In this document: one piece after another, positions 43,858 through 54,051 of the stretch
Layout: the number at the start of each line of letters is the position of its first letter
How positions within the stretch are numbered: the first letter of the stretch is position 1
Assembly (NCBI RefSeq): GCF_002218195.1
Contig: NZ_CP022336.1
Location: forward strand, 3,405,001 to 3,469,000
Reading direction: 5' to 3'
Length of the DNA: 64,000 nt
Source: Sphingorhabdus sp. SMR4y
GTDB taxonomy: Bacteria; Pseudomonadota; Alphaproteobacteria; Sphingomonadales; Sphingomonadaceae
Notes under the pieces: model-generated
Seen by the model: only the letters and a program-made list of their open reading frames with translations
What the model was told of the DNA's origin: nothing
Databases searched by the model: none
Made by a program: the position numbers and the translations under genes

Positions 43858-45285
43858 ATGACAGATAAGCTTGATCCCCGCTCGTTTCTATATCGTCCCG
43901 ATGGCCTTGATCCGGAGCGCGCCAAAGCGCTCGTCGCCGACAGCCTGTCGGCATGCGACGATGGTGAACTCTATCTGCAATATAGTGCGGTAGAGAGTTT
44001 TGGTTTTGACGATGGTCGCCTGAAGACCGCAGACTACAGTACGGACAGCGGGTTCGGCCTGCGCGGCGTGTCCGGAGAGATGACAGGTTTCTCCTATAGC
44101 AACGAGACCAGCGAAGCCGCGATCAGGCGCGCGGCCCAGACCCTGCAATTGCTCGATCCTGCCAAGGACCAGAAAGCCCCGCCACCACGGGGCAATAATC
44201 GCCATCTTTATGGCGAAGCCAATCCGCTGGAGGCGATTCCCTTCGCCAGAAAGGTCGCCCTCTGCCAGCAGATCGACACGGCCGCCCGCGCGCGCGATCC
44301 CCGCGTTTCGCAGGTGTCTGTCGGCCTTTCCGGCAGCTGGAGTGTCGTCGAAATTGTCCGTCCCGACGGTTTCGTAGCCACCGATGTGCGGCCTCTGGTG
44401 CGGCTCAATGTTTCTATTGTTGCAGAGCAAAATGGTCGCCGGGAAAGCGGCAGCTTCGGCATGGGCGGACGGTATCTCTACAACGACCTGTTCGAGGAAG
44501 CGCGCTGGAACCGTGCGGTCGACGAGGCTCTGGCGCAGGCTCTGGTCAATCTGGAAAGTGTCGATGCGCCGGCCGGCGAACAGACCGTTCTGCTGGGCCC
44601 CGGCTGGCCCGGGATCATATTGCACGAAGCAATCGGCCATGGCCTCGAAGGCGATTTCAATCGAAAAGGCACCAGCGCCTTCTCCGGCAAGATCGGCGAA
44701 CGCGTGGCCGCCCCGGGTGTCACAGTCGTCGACGACGGTTCGATCAAGGAACGGCGCGGTTCGCTCAGCATCGACGACGAAGGCACGCCGACCCAGGAAA
44801 ATGTCCTGATCGAGGACGGCATATTGAAATGCTATATGCAGGACCGCCTGAACGCCCGCCTGATGGGCGTGCCGGCCACCGGCAACGGACGCCGCGAAAG
44901 CTATGCCCATGCACCGATGCCGCGGATGACCAACACGTTCATGCGCGGCGGGCAGGATGATCCCGACGAATTGATGAGCCGGGTCAAGAACGGCATCTAC
45001 GCCAAGAGCTTTGGCGGCGGGCAGGTGGATATTGTCTCGGGCAAATTCGTTTTCTCGTGCACCGAAGCCTACAAGATCGAAAACGGCAAGTTGGGCGCAC
45101 CGATCAAGGGGGCAACGCTGATCGGCGATGGCCCGACCGTGCTGACCAAGGTTTCCGGTATTGGCAATGACATGGCGCTCGACGAGGGCATCGGCATGTG
45201 CGGCAAGGGCGGGCAGTCCGTGCCGGCCGGTGTTGGCCAGCCGACCTTGCTGGTCGACTCCCTGACCGTCGGTGGCACTGCTTGA
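43858..45285 (+). CDS. tldD: Metalloprotease TldD
   Basis: 475 residues. HEAIGHGLEGDFN has the HExxxH zinc motif that distinguishes TldD from TldE. Other marks are FGLRGVSGEMTGFSYSNE, SIDDEGTPTQENVLIEDGILKCYMQD, and GGGQVDIVSGKFVFSCTEAY. TldD with TldE digests unfolded peptides; tldE is not in the window. It is followed closely by the DUF924 gene. Confidence 0.95.
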   Translation: MTDKLDPRSFLYRPDGLDPERAKALVADSLSACDDGELYLQYSAVESFGFDDGRLKTADYSTDSGFGLRGVSGEMTGFSYSNETSEAAIRRAAQTLQLLDPAKDQKAPPPRGNNRHLYGEANPLEAIPFARKVALCQQIDTAARARDPRVSQVSVGLSGSWSVVEIVRPDGFVATDVRPLVRLNVSIVAEQNGRRESGSFGMGGRYLYNDLFEEARWNRAVDEALAQALVNLESVDAPAGEQTVLLGPGWPGIILHEAIGHGLEGDFNRKGTSAFSGKIGERVAAPGVTVVDDGSIKERRGSLSIDDEGTPTQENVLIEDGILKCYMQDRLNARLMGVPATGNGRRESYAHAPMPRMTNTFMRGGQDDPDELMSRVKNGIYAKSFGGGQVDIVSGKFVFSCTEAYKIENGKLGAPIKGATLIGDGPTVLTKVSGIGNDMALDEGIGMCGKGGQSVPAGVGQPTLLVDSLTVGGTA

Positions 45286-45307
45286 CGAGAGGATGGATAG
45301 CGTCTCC

Positions 45308-45841
45308 ATGAACTGGCCCGCTGAAATAGTGTCTTTCTGGTTTGATCAACTGGATCCGAAACAATGGTGGACCGGCAGCGATGCCACGGACGAACAGATC
45401 AAGGAGCAGTTCCTGGAACTTTGGGAAGAGCAGAAAGCGAAGACTGCGGACGATTTTCTTACGTCTCCGGAAACCGCTCTGGCTGCCGTCATCCTCTTTG
45501 ACCAGTTCCCGCGAAATATGTTTCGCGATAGTGCCGATGCCTATTCGACCGATCATCTGGCACAGCAGATTGCCGAAAAGGCAGTCGATCGGGAACTGGA
45601 CCAGAAATTACCCGAGGATCAGCGGGCCTTTCTCTATATGCCGTTCATGCATGCCGAAGATCTGCATTTGCAGAACCGGTCTGTCACCCTGTTCACCAAA
45701 TTGGGCAGCAATGAGAAATATGCCAATGAGCATCGCGACGTAATCGCGAAATTCGGACGTTTCCCGCATCGCAACACGGTTCTCGGGCGCCAGTTTCGCG
45801 CCGGAGAGCAGGCGGCGGTCGATGCCGGGGCGAGCTGGTAA
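45308..45841 (+). CDS. DUF924 protein
   Basis: 177 residues. IVSFWFDQLDPKQWW at the start, ILFDQFPRNMFRDSADAY, AFLYMPFMHAEDLHLQNRSV and FGRFPHRNTVLGR are the conserved blocks of DUF924, a TPR-like fold with unknown function. The start is uncertain: 45308 fits the family, 45293 (MDSVSMNW) is possible. It lies between tldD and the CPBP gene. Confidence 0.82.
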   Translation: MNWPAEIVSFWFDQLDPKQWWTGSDATDEQIKEQFLELWEEQKAKTADDFLTSPETALAAVILFDQFPRNMFRDSADAYSTDHLAQQIAEKAVDRELDQKLPEDQRAFLYMPFMHAEDLHLQNRSVTLFTKLGSNEKYANEHRDVIAKFGRFPHRNTVLGRQFRAGEQAAVDAGASW

Positions 45842-45846
45842 CGCCG

Positions 45847-46353
45847 ATGCTGATTGCAGCGGTCAAGCAGACCTGGCGTGCTTTGACCGTCTGGCCCGAT
45901 GCCGGTCGCTGGAAAGCCGCTTTCGCGATTGCCCTACCGGCGGCAGCTATTATCGCGCTGGCCGGGTTTATCGGTGGGTGGCTCCGCTGGGAACCGGCAC
46001 TCGATCTGCGCTCGGTCCTGTCGGCCGCCCTGATCCTGTTGATTGTTCCGGCGCTGGTCGAAGAACTGGTCTTTCGCGGTGCGCTCCTGTCTTGGCTCGC
46101 GACCTTTTCACAGCGTTGGGGTAGCTGGCTTTCGGCCTTTCTGTTCATGCTCTGGCATCCGTTTCAGGCCCTGACCTTCGGGCCAGCCTGGTCGGCGATT
46201 TTCCTGCAACCTTCGTTTCTGTTTGCTACGTTCATCCTGGGCATAGTATTGACCCATATCCGGATTGTTTCGCAGTCCCTATGGCCTGTGATTGTGATTC
46301 ACTGGTTGCTGGTGTTGGTCTGGAAGCTGTTGTTCGGCGGACCATTTTACTGA
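45847..46353 (+). CDS. CPBP-family intramembrane metalloprotease
   Basis: 168 residues, four to five membrane helices. VEELVFRGALLSWL carries the EExxxR motif (about residues 71-76), LWHPFQAL supplies the first conserved His and VIHWLLV the second. The family includes Rce1-like proteases that cut within the inner membrane. Target unknown. It starts five bases after DUF924. Confidence 0.82.
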   Translation: MLIAAVKQTWRALTVWPDAGRWKAAFAIALPAAAIIALAGFIGGWLRWEPALDLRSVLSAALILLIVPALVEELVFRGALLSWLATFSQRWGSWLSAFLFMLWHPFQALTFGPAWSAIFLQPSFLFATFILGIVLTHIRIVSQSLWPVIVIHWLLVLVWKLLFGGPFY

Positions 46354-46365
46354 GAAGGGTGAGGC

Positions 46366-46923
46366 ATGGCGGAATTTTTTGATGCACTGAATGATGACCA
46401 TGTGGCGTTCATTGCAAAGCAACCGATGTTCTTTGTTGCCACCGCCGCAGCGGACGGCCGGATCAATCTTTCGCCCAAGGGCTATGATGCCTTTCGCGTA
46501 CTCGGCCCTGACCGCGTCGCCTATCTTGACCTCGGTGGCTCGGGCAATGAAACCCACGCCCATCTGGTCGCCGATGGCCGGATCACCATCATGTTCAACA
46601 ATTTTTCCAATCCGGCGCTGATCATGCGGCTCTATGGCACGGGCAAGCCGGTGCTGCCGCAGGATGAAGGCTGGGACGGACTGGCCGCACATTTTGATAT
46701 CCTGCCCGGCACCCGCCAGATTTTCGACATCCAGGTGGACAATATCCAGACCAGTTGCGGCTGGGGTGTGCCGCGGATGGAAATGCAGGCCGAGCGCGAG
46801 ACCTTGGTCAAATATCACCGCCAGGCCGATCCGGAAGCCTGGGTGGCCAAGACCGCAGGCCGGGTCAAAAGCATCGACGGTCTGCCAACGCGGGCTTCGG
46901 ATCGCTATTTTGGCGAGCAGTAG
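46366..46923 (+). CDS. Pyridoxamine 5'-phosphate oxidase family protein
   Basis: 185 residues. FIAKQPMFFVATAAADGRINLSPKGYDAFRVLGPDRVAYLDLGGSGNET is the split-barrel flavin-binding start, and NNFSNPALIMRLYG is typical. It is of the subgroup usually annotated as general FMN-binding proteins rather than PdxH. The reaction is unknown. Ribosome-binding site AAGGGTGAGG precedes the ATG. Confidence 0.85.
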   Translation: MAEFFDALNDDHVAFIAKQPMFFVATAAADGRINLSPKGYDAFRVLGPDRVAYLDLGGSGNETHAHLVADGRITIMFNNFSNPALIMRLYGTGKPVLPQDEGWDGLAAHFDILPGTRQIFDIQVDNIQTSCGWGVPRMEMQAERETLVKYHRQADPEAWVAKTAGRVKSIDGLPTRASDRYFGEQ

Positions 46924-46926
46924 GCG

Positions 46927-47139
46927 ATGAGTCTGGTCGAGTTGTCCCGCCATATGCATGGTGTTGAAGCCGAGATCATCCGCGGGCGTCTGGAATCTGC
47001 CGGTATCGGCGCGGTTTGTTTCGACAGCAATGTCAATATTGCCGAAGGCGCGGGCATAGCCTTGCCGGCGCGGGTAATGGTGCTGGCCGAGGATCTGGCG
47101 GAAGCCAGGGCGATATTGGCGGAGGATGTTTCGCTATGA
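46927..47139 (+). CDS. DUF2007 protein
   Basis: 70 residues. HGVEAEIIRGRLESAGIGAVCFDSNV and ARVMVLAEDLAEARAIL fit DUF2007, a small GlnB-like fold called a putative signal-transducing protein. The role is unknown. It starts three bases after the PPOX-type gene and overlaps the patatin gene by four bases. Confidence 0.78.
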   Translation: MSLVELSRHMHGVEAEIIRGRLESAGIGAVCFDSNVNIAEGAGIALPARVMVLAEDLAEARAILAEDVSL

Positions 47140-47966
47140 GCGGCGCCGGCAAACTGTCCCTGGCCCTGGGCGGCGGCGCGGGGCTCGGCTGGACCCATAT
47201 CGGCGTGTTGCGGGCGATTGACGATAGTCCGCTGGAAATTGCGGCAATCGCGGGCACATCCATCGGGGCGATCACAGGTGCCAGCTATGCGGTGGGCAAA
47301 CTCGACTATCTCGAGGATATGGCTCGCAACGTCAATTTCCGCAATATGCTGCGATTCATGGACCCGCATTTCAAGCGCGGCGCGGTCATGGGCGCGCGCA
47401 ATATCGAGAAAGAACTGGAAACCGAATTCGGCCAGCTTTGCTTCGAGGACCTGCCTTTCCCGATCGCTGCGGTGGCCGCCGACCTGCGCACCGGCGATAC
47501 GATCGTGATGAAATCGGGCAAGCTGGTGCCGGCGATCCGTGCATCCATGTCCTTGCCCGGCATTTTCAAACCGGTGCAGCATGAAGGGCGGCTGCTGGTC
47601 GACGGCGGAGCGGCCCTGCCGGTGCCGGTGTCGCCGGTGCGGGCCCTGGCACCCGAGGCGCTGTGCCTGTCGGTCAATCTGCAGGACGACTTCCTCAATC
47701 GCTCGATCGCCGCCGGAATTGCCGAACAGGGCAACAAGGAACCGAACAGCCTGGCGATCGTCAAGGCATCGGTCGGCCTGTCCTTGCGCAATCTCGGGCG
47801 CTATTCGCTGGCGCTCGATCCCCCCGATTTTGCGATGTCGCCGCCGGTCGGTCATATCGACATCCAGAACTTCACCCGCGCCGAGGAACTGATCGACATC
47901 GGCCGCCGCGAGACCGAAAAGGTCATACCCCAAATAATCGCGAAAATGGCGGAGCGCACTGCCTAA
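47136..47966 (+). CDS. Patatin-like phospholipase
   Basis: 276 residues. GGGAGLGWTHIGVL is the oxyanion loop, GTSIGAI the G-x-S-x-G nucleophile elbow (Ser about 47), and VDGGAALPVPVSPVRAL contains the DG(G) catalytic Asp. It should hydrolyse acyl esters of lipids at the membrane. No signal peptide is seen. ATG at 47136 overlaps the DUF2007 stop (ATGA). It ends before the glnK control region. Confidence 0.88.
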   Translation: MSGAGKLSLALGGGAGLGWTHIGVLRAIDDSPLEIAAIAGTSIGAITGASYAVGKLDYLEDMARNVNFRNMLRFMDPHFKRGAVMGARNIEKELETEFGQLCFEDLPFPIAAVAADLRTGDTIVMKSGKLVPAIRASMSLPGIFKPVQHEGRLLVDGGAALPVPVSPVRALAPEALCLSVNLQDDFLNRSIAAGIAEQGNKEPNSLAIVKASVGLSLRNLGRYSLALDPPDFAMSPPVGHIDIQNFTRAEELIDIGRRETEKVIPQIIAKMAERTA

Positions 47967-47969
47967 AAA

Positions 47970-47995
47970 TTGTGCACTCGTGCTGCATTGCACAA
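47970..47995. promoter_or_regulatory. Inverted repeat, candidate NtrC site
   Basis: TTGTGCA (47970-47976) and TGCACAA (47989-47995) are perfect inverted arms, 12 bases apart. NtrC binds TGCAC-type dyads. The site ends 65 bases before the -24 element of the glnK promoter, a usual enhancer position. The spacing of the arms differs from the E. coli consensus. Confidence 0.45.
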
Positions 47996-48059
47996 AATTT
48001 ACTCTTTCTTAAGCGGCGCGATTTTCTGAAAATCCCTTGATTCCAAAGGTTTCCGATTC

Positions 48060-48074
48060 TGGCACGGGCCTTGC
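48060..48074 (+). promoter_or_regulatory. Sigma-54 promoter of glnK-amtB
   Basis: TGGCAC, five bases, TTGC: GG at 48061-48062 and GC at 48073-48074 are ten bases apart, the exact -24/-12 spacing. It is 34 bases before the glnK ATG. It sets the operon under RpoN and nitrogen control. Confidence 0.85.
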
Positions 48075-48108
48075 GAGGTGTCCCCTGGTAACAACAATAG
48101 GGGGCGTA

Positions 48109-48447
48109 ATGAAATTTATCATAGCCATAATCAAACCGTTCAAGCTTGACGATGTTCGCGAAGCGCTGACCGGTGTCGGTGTGACCGGCATGACCGTAAC
48201 CGAAGTCAAGGGCTTCGGTCGGCAAAAGGGCCAGACGGAAGTCTATCGCGGTGCGGAATATACCACCAACATGGTTCCGAAGCTGAAAATCGAGGTGGCG
48301 TGCAGCAGCGCTGTCGCAGCGCAGGCGGTTGAGGCCATTCAATCTGCCGCCGGTACGGAGTCGATCGGCGACGGCAAGATTTTCACAATCGGTCTGGAAG
48401 ACGCCGTGCGTATTCGCACGGGCGAAACCGGCGACACAGCAATTTAA
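48109..48447 (+). CDS. glnK: P-II nitrogen regulatory protein GlnK
   Basis: 112 residues, the exact P-II length. MKFIIAIIKPFKLDDVREAL, the T-loop GRQKGQTEVYRGAEYTTNMVPK with Y51 (the uridylylation site), and GDGKIFTIGLEDAVRIRTGE are all present. Next to amtB it is GlnK: it binds ATP/ADP and 2-oxoglutarate and blocks AmtB when nitrogen is plentiful. The start at 48109 follows AGGGGGCG. Confidence 0.94.
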   Translation: MKFIIAIIKPFKLDDVREALTGVGVTGMTVTEVKGFGRQKGQTEVYRGAEYTTNMVPKLKIEVACSSAVAAQAVEAIQSAAGTESIGDGKIFTIGLEDAVRIRTGETGDTAI

Positions 48448-48457
48448 TCGGGGAATC

Positions 48458-49774
<1,317 letters not shown>

Positions 49775-49851
49775 CCAGTTTGGCGCCGGCCTTCTCCTCC
49801 CAAAATCGGGTCGGCGCCTAACCTTGTTCCTCCTGCGAACAAACAACTTTA

Positions 49852-49887
49852 GGGCCGGAGATGTGAGAGCATCCCGGCCTTTTTTTT
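49852..49887 (+). terminator. Rho-independent terminator after amtB
   Basis: GGCCGG (49853-49858) pairs with CCGGCC (49874-49879). GATG and CATC extend the stem after one bulged base, and eight T follow. Confidence 0.85.
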
Positions 49888-49921
49888 ATCAGTAATTCAG
49901 AACGGGTTGTGCACCGGATCT

Positions 49922-51493
49922 ATGAACAGCTTCGATTATATCGTGGTCATCGGCTATCTTGCGGCGATGCTGATGTTCGGAATGTTCCTCAGCAAGCAGA
50001 ATGACGAGGGGGACTATTTTCTCGGCAACAAGGGGATCGGCTGGTTTCCGCTCGGCCTGTCGGCGATGGCCACCCAATTGTCCGCGATCAGCTTCATCTC
50101 CGCGCCGGCCTTTGTCGGCCTGCGGGAAGGCGGCGGACTGAAATGGCTGACCTTTGAATTTGCCTTGCCGCTGGCGATGTTGCTGGTGATGTTCGTGATC
50201 ATGCCGCCGCTCTACCGGTCCGGCGTGATCAGCATCTTCGATTTCCTCGAGCAGCGGATCGGTCGGTCGACCCGTGTCCTGATCAGCATCTCTTTCCAGA
50301 TCGTGCGCGCTTTTGGCACCGGTATCATGGTCTATACGACCGGCATCATCATCGAGGCGGTGCTGGGCGTTCCGTTTCTCCAGTCGGTACTGGCGATCAG
50401 TATCATCACCATAATCTATTCCTTTCTCGGCGGCATCCGCGCGGTGGTCTATGCCGATGCGATCCAGATGGTGCTGATCGTGTTCGGCCTGCTGGTCTGC
50501 CTGGCCTATGCGATGACGATCATCGGCGGGTTCGACATATTCTGGGCGAGCATCGACCCCGAACGGTTGCGGGTCGTCGACTGGAGCTATGCCGGGCTGG
50601 TGACCGACGAATTTGCCCTCTTGCCGATGCTGTTCGGCGGCTTTGTGCTCTATGTGTCTTATTATGCCTGCGACCAGACCCAGGCGCAGCGGTCGCTGTC
50701 GGCGAAAAGCCTCGGGGATATCCGCAAATTGCTCACCGCAAACGCCTTGCTGCGCTTCCCCGTAACACTCCTCTACTGCGTTACCGGCCTGGCGGTCGGC
50801 GTGATTGCGGCGGGCGACAGTGCCTTTCTCTCGCTCATCCCGGATGACCGTCCGGACTATCTGATGCCCTTTTTCATCCTCGAATTTCTCCCCCACGGTA
50901 TCATCGGCCTGCTGCTGGTCGCGATCATGTCGGCGGCGATGTCGACGCTGAGTTCGGCGGTCAATTCGCTTTCGGCGGTAACCATCGAGGATATGAAAGG
51001 GTTCGGCCTGCATCTCGGCGATCCGCGGCGGGAAGTCAGAATAGCGCGCCTGCTGGCGCTGCTCTGGGGCGGTCTGATCCTCTATTTCTCTGTCTATTCA
51101 GGGGATATTTCCTCCACCGTCATCGAAGCGATCAACAAGGTCGGATCGGCGCTATACGGGCCGGTTCTGGGCGTGTTCCTGCTCGCGATCCTGTGGAAGC
51201 GGCGAACCGTTTTGAGCAGCAATATCGGCTTTCTCGCCGGTGTCGCGCTCAATCTCTATTTCTGGCAGTTCCAGCCCGGCCTGTTCTGGATGTGGTGGAA
51301 TGTGATCGGATTGATCGTGACGCTCTCTGTTGCGATGGCGCTGTCACTGGCGAGCAGGAAAATGCCGCTTGCCGGTGCCGCCGACCGGACAGTGGAAAGT
51401 GTCCCGCCGAGCCACGTCCTCCTCGTAACGACAGGTCTGACCCTGTTCGTTTGCCTGATCATCCTGATCTCTCTGTCGATCGAGAGAGTATAG
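49922..51493 (+). CDS. Sodium:solute symporter family transporter
   Basis: 523 residues with 13-14 membrane helices. YFLGNKGIGWFPLGLSAMATQLSAISFISAPAFVG is the start of the SSS fold, and SFLGGIRAVVYADAIQMVLI and MSAAMSTLSSAVNSLSAVTIEDM (sodium-site helix with Ser/Thr) are family motifs. The substrate could be a sugar, acid or amino acid; not known. It is after the amtB terminator and has no strong ribosome-binding site before the ATG at 49922. Confidence 0.85.
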   Translation: MNSFDYIVVIGYLAAMLMFGMFLSKQNDEGDYFLGNKGIGWFPLGLSAMATQLSAISFISAPAFVGLREGGGLKWLTFEFALPLAMLLVMFVIMPPLYRSGVISIFDFLEQRIGRSTRVLISISFQIVRAFGTGIMVYTTGIIIEAVLGVPFLQSVLAISIITIIYSFLGGIRAVVYADAIQMVLIVFGLLVCLAYAMTIIGGFDIFWASIDPERLRVVDWSYAGLVTDEFALLPMLFGGFVLYVSYYACDQTQAQRSLSAKSLGDIRKLLTANALLRFPVTLLYCVTGLAVGVIAAGDSAFLSLIPDDRPDYLMPFFILEFLPHGIIGLLLVAIMSAAMSTLSSAVNSLSAVTIEDMKGFGLHLGDPRREVRIARLLALLWGGLILYFSVYSGDISSTVIEAINKVGSALYGPVLGVFLLAILWKRRTVLSSNIGFLAGVALNLYFWQFQPGLFWMWWNVIGLIVTLSVAMALSLASRKMPLAGAADRTVESVPPSHVLLVTTGLTLFVCLIILISLSIERV

Positions 51494-51516
51494 GCCGCTC
51501 GGCCACCCAACAGCGG

Positions 51517-53106
51517 CTAGCCGGCCAGATCAGCCTTGATAAACTCCGCAGCCCGTTCACCGATCATGATGCTCGGCGCATTGGTATTGCCGCTGATGAT
51601 TTCCGGCATGATCGACGCGTCGGCAATATAGAGGCCGTCCAGTCCGCGGAATTTCAGTCGAGCATCGACCACCGCCGCATCATCGCCACCCATGCGGCAG
51701 GTGCCAACCGGATGGTACACCGTGTCAGCACGGTCCCGGATCAGCTTGTCGAGCTCCGCATCATTGTTGATATCTATCGGGTGCCGGTCGGTTGGCGAAA
51801 ATTCGGTCAGCGGCGGCGTTTCCAATATCCGCTTCATGTGCCGCACGCCCTTGCGCAGCGTTGCGATATCCCGGTCATCATCAAGGAAATTCGGGTCGAT
51901 GGCCGGCGGGGAAACGGGATTCTGATCGTTCAGTCTGACCGTGCCTTTGCTGTGCGGGCGGAGCACGCAGGCGTGACAGCTGAAGCCGTGGCCCTTGACC
52001 GATTCTCGGCCATGGTCCTCGAGCATCGCCGGCACGAAATGATATTGGATGTCGGGGGCAGGGACGTCCGGACCGCTGCTCCAGAACCCGCCGGCTTCGG
52101 CATAAGGCGTGGTCATGATGCCGGTGCGCTTGATCCGGTGTTGCACAATGGCCTTGGCCATGCGCACCGTACCGGCCAGTGAATCGCCGATGAGTTCCTT
52201 CGACTCGGTCTGGTAGCCGGAAACAAAGTCGATATGGTCCTTCAGATTCTCGCCGACTTCCGGCTTTTCGAGGACCACATCGACGCCCTTGTCCTTCAGG
52301 TGCGCCGCCGGACCGATGCCGGACAATTGCAATATATGGGGCGATCCGAAGGCACCGGCAGACAGGATGACTGCGGCGCGCGCGTTGATCGTTTCGCTGC
52401 CGGACCCGCGCTGGATCTGCACGCCGGTCACGCGCCCGTCTTTCACAACCAGCTTTTCAACCAGCGATTTGGTCCGGATCGTCAGGTTCGGACGGGACCG
52501 GGCGGGCTCGACATAGGCGCGCGCCGCGGACCAGCGTTCGCCGGCCTTCTGGGTGACCTGGTATATGCCCATGCCTTCCTGCTTCTCGCCGTTGAAATCG
52601 TCGAGGATCGGCAGCTGCAGATTGCGCGCCGCTTCAACAAAGGCAACGCTCCCCGGATTGGGCCATTTCTGGTCGGACACGGAGAGCGGACCATCGCCGC
52701 CATGATAGGCATCGCCGCCACGCTCGTTGCTTTCGGATTTCTTGAAATAGGGCAGGACATCATCATAGGACCAGCCATCGCAGCCCATCGCGGCCCAATT
52801 GTCATAATCCCATTTGTTGCCGCGAATATAGATCATCGCGTTTATCGCGCTGGATCCGCCGAGCCCGCGTCCGCGCGGCTGGTAACCGGTGCGGCCGTTG
52901 AGACCCTTTTGCGGTACTGTATCGAATTTCCAGTTCGCGTTTTTAAGCAGAAAAGGCATCATTCCCGGCGTCTTGACGAGAAAATTATTATTGCGTCCGC
53001 CCGCTTCGACGAGGCACACCGTATTTTTGCCGTCTTCGCTCAGCCGTCCTGCGACTGCGCTACCGGCGGACCCGCCACCGATGACGATGAAGTCAAATTC
53101 TGCCAC
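51517..53106 (-). CDS. GMC-family FAD-dependent oxidoreductase (choline/alcohol dehydrogenase-like)
   Basis: 529 residues. FIVIGGGSAGSAVAGRLSE binds FAD, PRGRGLGGSSAINAMIYIRGN is GMC signature 1, GAFGSPHILQLSGIGP signature 2, and the C-terminal VYHPVGTCRMG gives the catalytic His. It oxidises alcohols; likely an aliphatic alcohol or choline-like substrate. Its first 67 bases overlap the end of the sterol-desaturase-family gene on the same strand. Confidence 0.9.
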   Translation of the reverse strand: MAEFDFIVIGGGSAGSAVAGRLSEDGKNTVCLVEAGGRNNNFLVKTPGMMPFLLKNANWKFDTVPQKGLNGRTGYQPRGRGLGGSSAINAMIYIRGNKWDYDNWAAMGCDGWSYDDVLPYFKKSESNERGGDAYHGGDGPLSVSDQKWPNPGSVAFVEAARNLQLPILDDFNGEKQEGMGIYQVTQKAGERWSAARAYVEPARSRPNLTIRTKSLVEKLVVKDGRVTGVQIQRGSGSETINARAAVILSAGAFGSPHILQLSGIGPAAHLKDKGVDVVLEKPEVGENLKDHIDFVSGYQTESKELIGDSLAGTVRMAKAIVQHRIKRTGIMTTPYAEAGGFWSSGPDVPAPDIQYHFVPAMLEDHGRESVKGHGFSCHACVLRPHSKGTVRLNDQNPVSPPAIDPNFLDDDRDIATLRKGVRHMKRILETPPLTEFSPTDRHPIDINNDAELDKLIRDRADTVYHPVGTCRMGGDDAAVVDARLKFRGLDGLYIADASIMPEIISGNTNAPSIMIGERAAEFIKADLAG

Positions 53107-54005
53107 GTATTTCTCTCCTGCTCTGCCCAGCGCGCCTTTATGGTTTCGCTGCTTTCTCTGGAGCCGTCATGGCTCCATCCGGGCGGTTTAATCAAATAGT
53201 TGACCTTGTAGCGCCATGGAGCGCTCCACAAATCCTTTGCGATGCCGACCCACTCATGGAAGGCCGCCCAGAACAGGTTGTAACTGCCCAGATTCTTTAT
53301 GATGCCATAGCGGATTTTTTCGGAATCGGTTTCCGGTTCATAGGTTCCGAACATCTTGTCCCAGATGATGAAGACACCGGCATAATTACGATCAAGATAG
53401 CGTGGATTGGTCGCATGATGGACGCGATGGTGCGATGGCGTGTTCATTACCGCTTCAAACCAGCGCGGCATCCGGTCGATCGCTTCGGTGTGGATCCAGT
53501 ATTGATAGATCAGGTTCAGCCCCGAAAGAAAGAAGACCAGCGCCGGCGGGATACCTAGGAAGAACAGCGGCATCGAAAAAATGAAGCTGAGCGCGAAAAA
53601 ACCGGTCCATGTCTGCCGCAAGGCTGTGGTCAGATTATAATGCTCGCTGCTGTGGTGGATCACATGGGCAGCCCAGAACCAGCGGACGCGATGGGCCGTG
53701 CGGTGGAACCAGTAATAGGCGAAGTCATCGAGAATGAAGGCCAGTGGTGCAAGCCAGAGAAGGGTCTGCCAAGTCAGGTCGATGTCGATGATTCTATGCT
53801 CGTACACCCACAGGCTGAGTGCAAGGACAAGACCACCGGTCAACAGGCCCGCGACAACGCTGCCCGTACCCAGTGCCAGCGAAGTGAACGCATCCTTTGT
53901 CTCGTAGCGTATTTTCCTGTTTTTACGGCTCCACAACCATTCCATCGCGACTGTGATGACGAAAAAGGGAATCGCCCAGAGGGTTGGAGATGGCAGGTTG
54001 TCCAT
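53040..54005 (-). CDS. Sterol desaturase/fatty acid hydroxylase superfamily protein
   Basis: 321 residues, four or more membrane helices. The di-iron His clusters are YWFHRTAHRVRWFWAAHVIHHSSEHYNLTTA and the later TPSHHRVHH, as in the family. It probably hydroxylates a lipid or sterol-like compound in the inner membrane. The start at 54005 (MDNLPSPT) is chosen because upstream residues are not membrane-like. Its C-terminus overlaps the GMC start by 67 bases, suggesting coupled expression and possibly a shared alcohol intermediate. Confidence 0.88.
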   Translation of the reverse strand: MDNLPSPTLWAIPFFVITVAMEWLWSRKNRKIRYETKDAFTSLALGTGSVVAGLLTGGLVLALSLWVYEHRIIDIDLTWQTLLWLAPLAFILDDFAYYWFHRTAHRVRWFWAAHVIHHSSEHYNLTTALRQTWTGFFALSFIFSMPLFFLGIPPALVFFLSGLNLIYQYWIHTEAIDRMPRWFEAVMNTPSHHRVHHATNPRYLDRNYAGVFIIWDKMFGTYEPETDSEKIRYGIIKNLGSYNLFWAAFHEWVGIAKDLWSAPWRYKVNYLIKPPGWSHDGSRESSETIKARWAEQERNTWQNLTSSSSVAGPPVAQSQDG

Positions 54006-54051
54006 TCTCCAACTACTTACACGAATGTTAGTGGCTGTCCAGATACCTCGA

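Noticed and set aside
52234-53199. 321-codon plus-strand frame across the GMC gene
   Set aside because: Antisense shadow of the GMC oxidoreductase with no recognisable domain.
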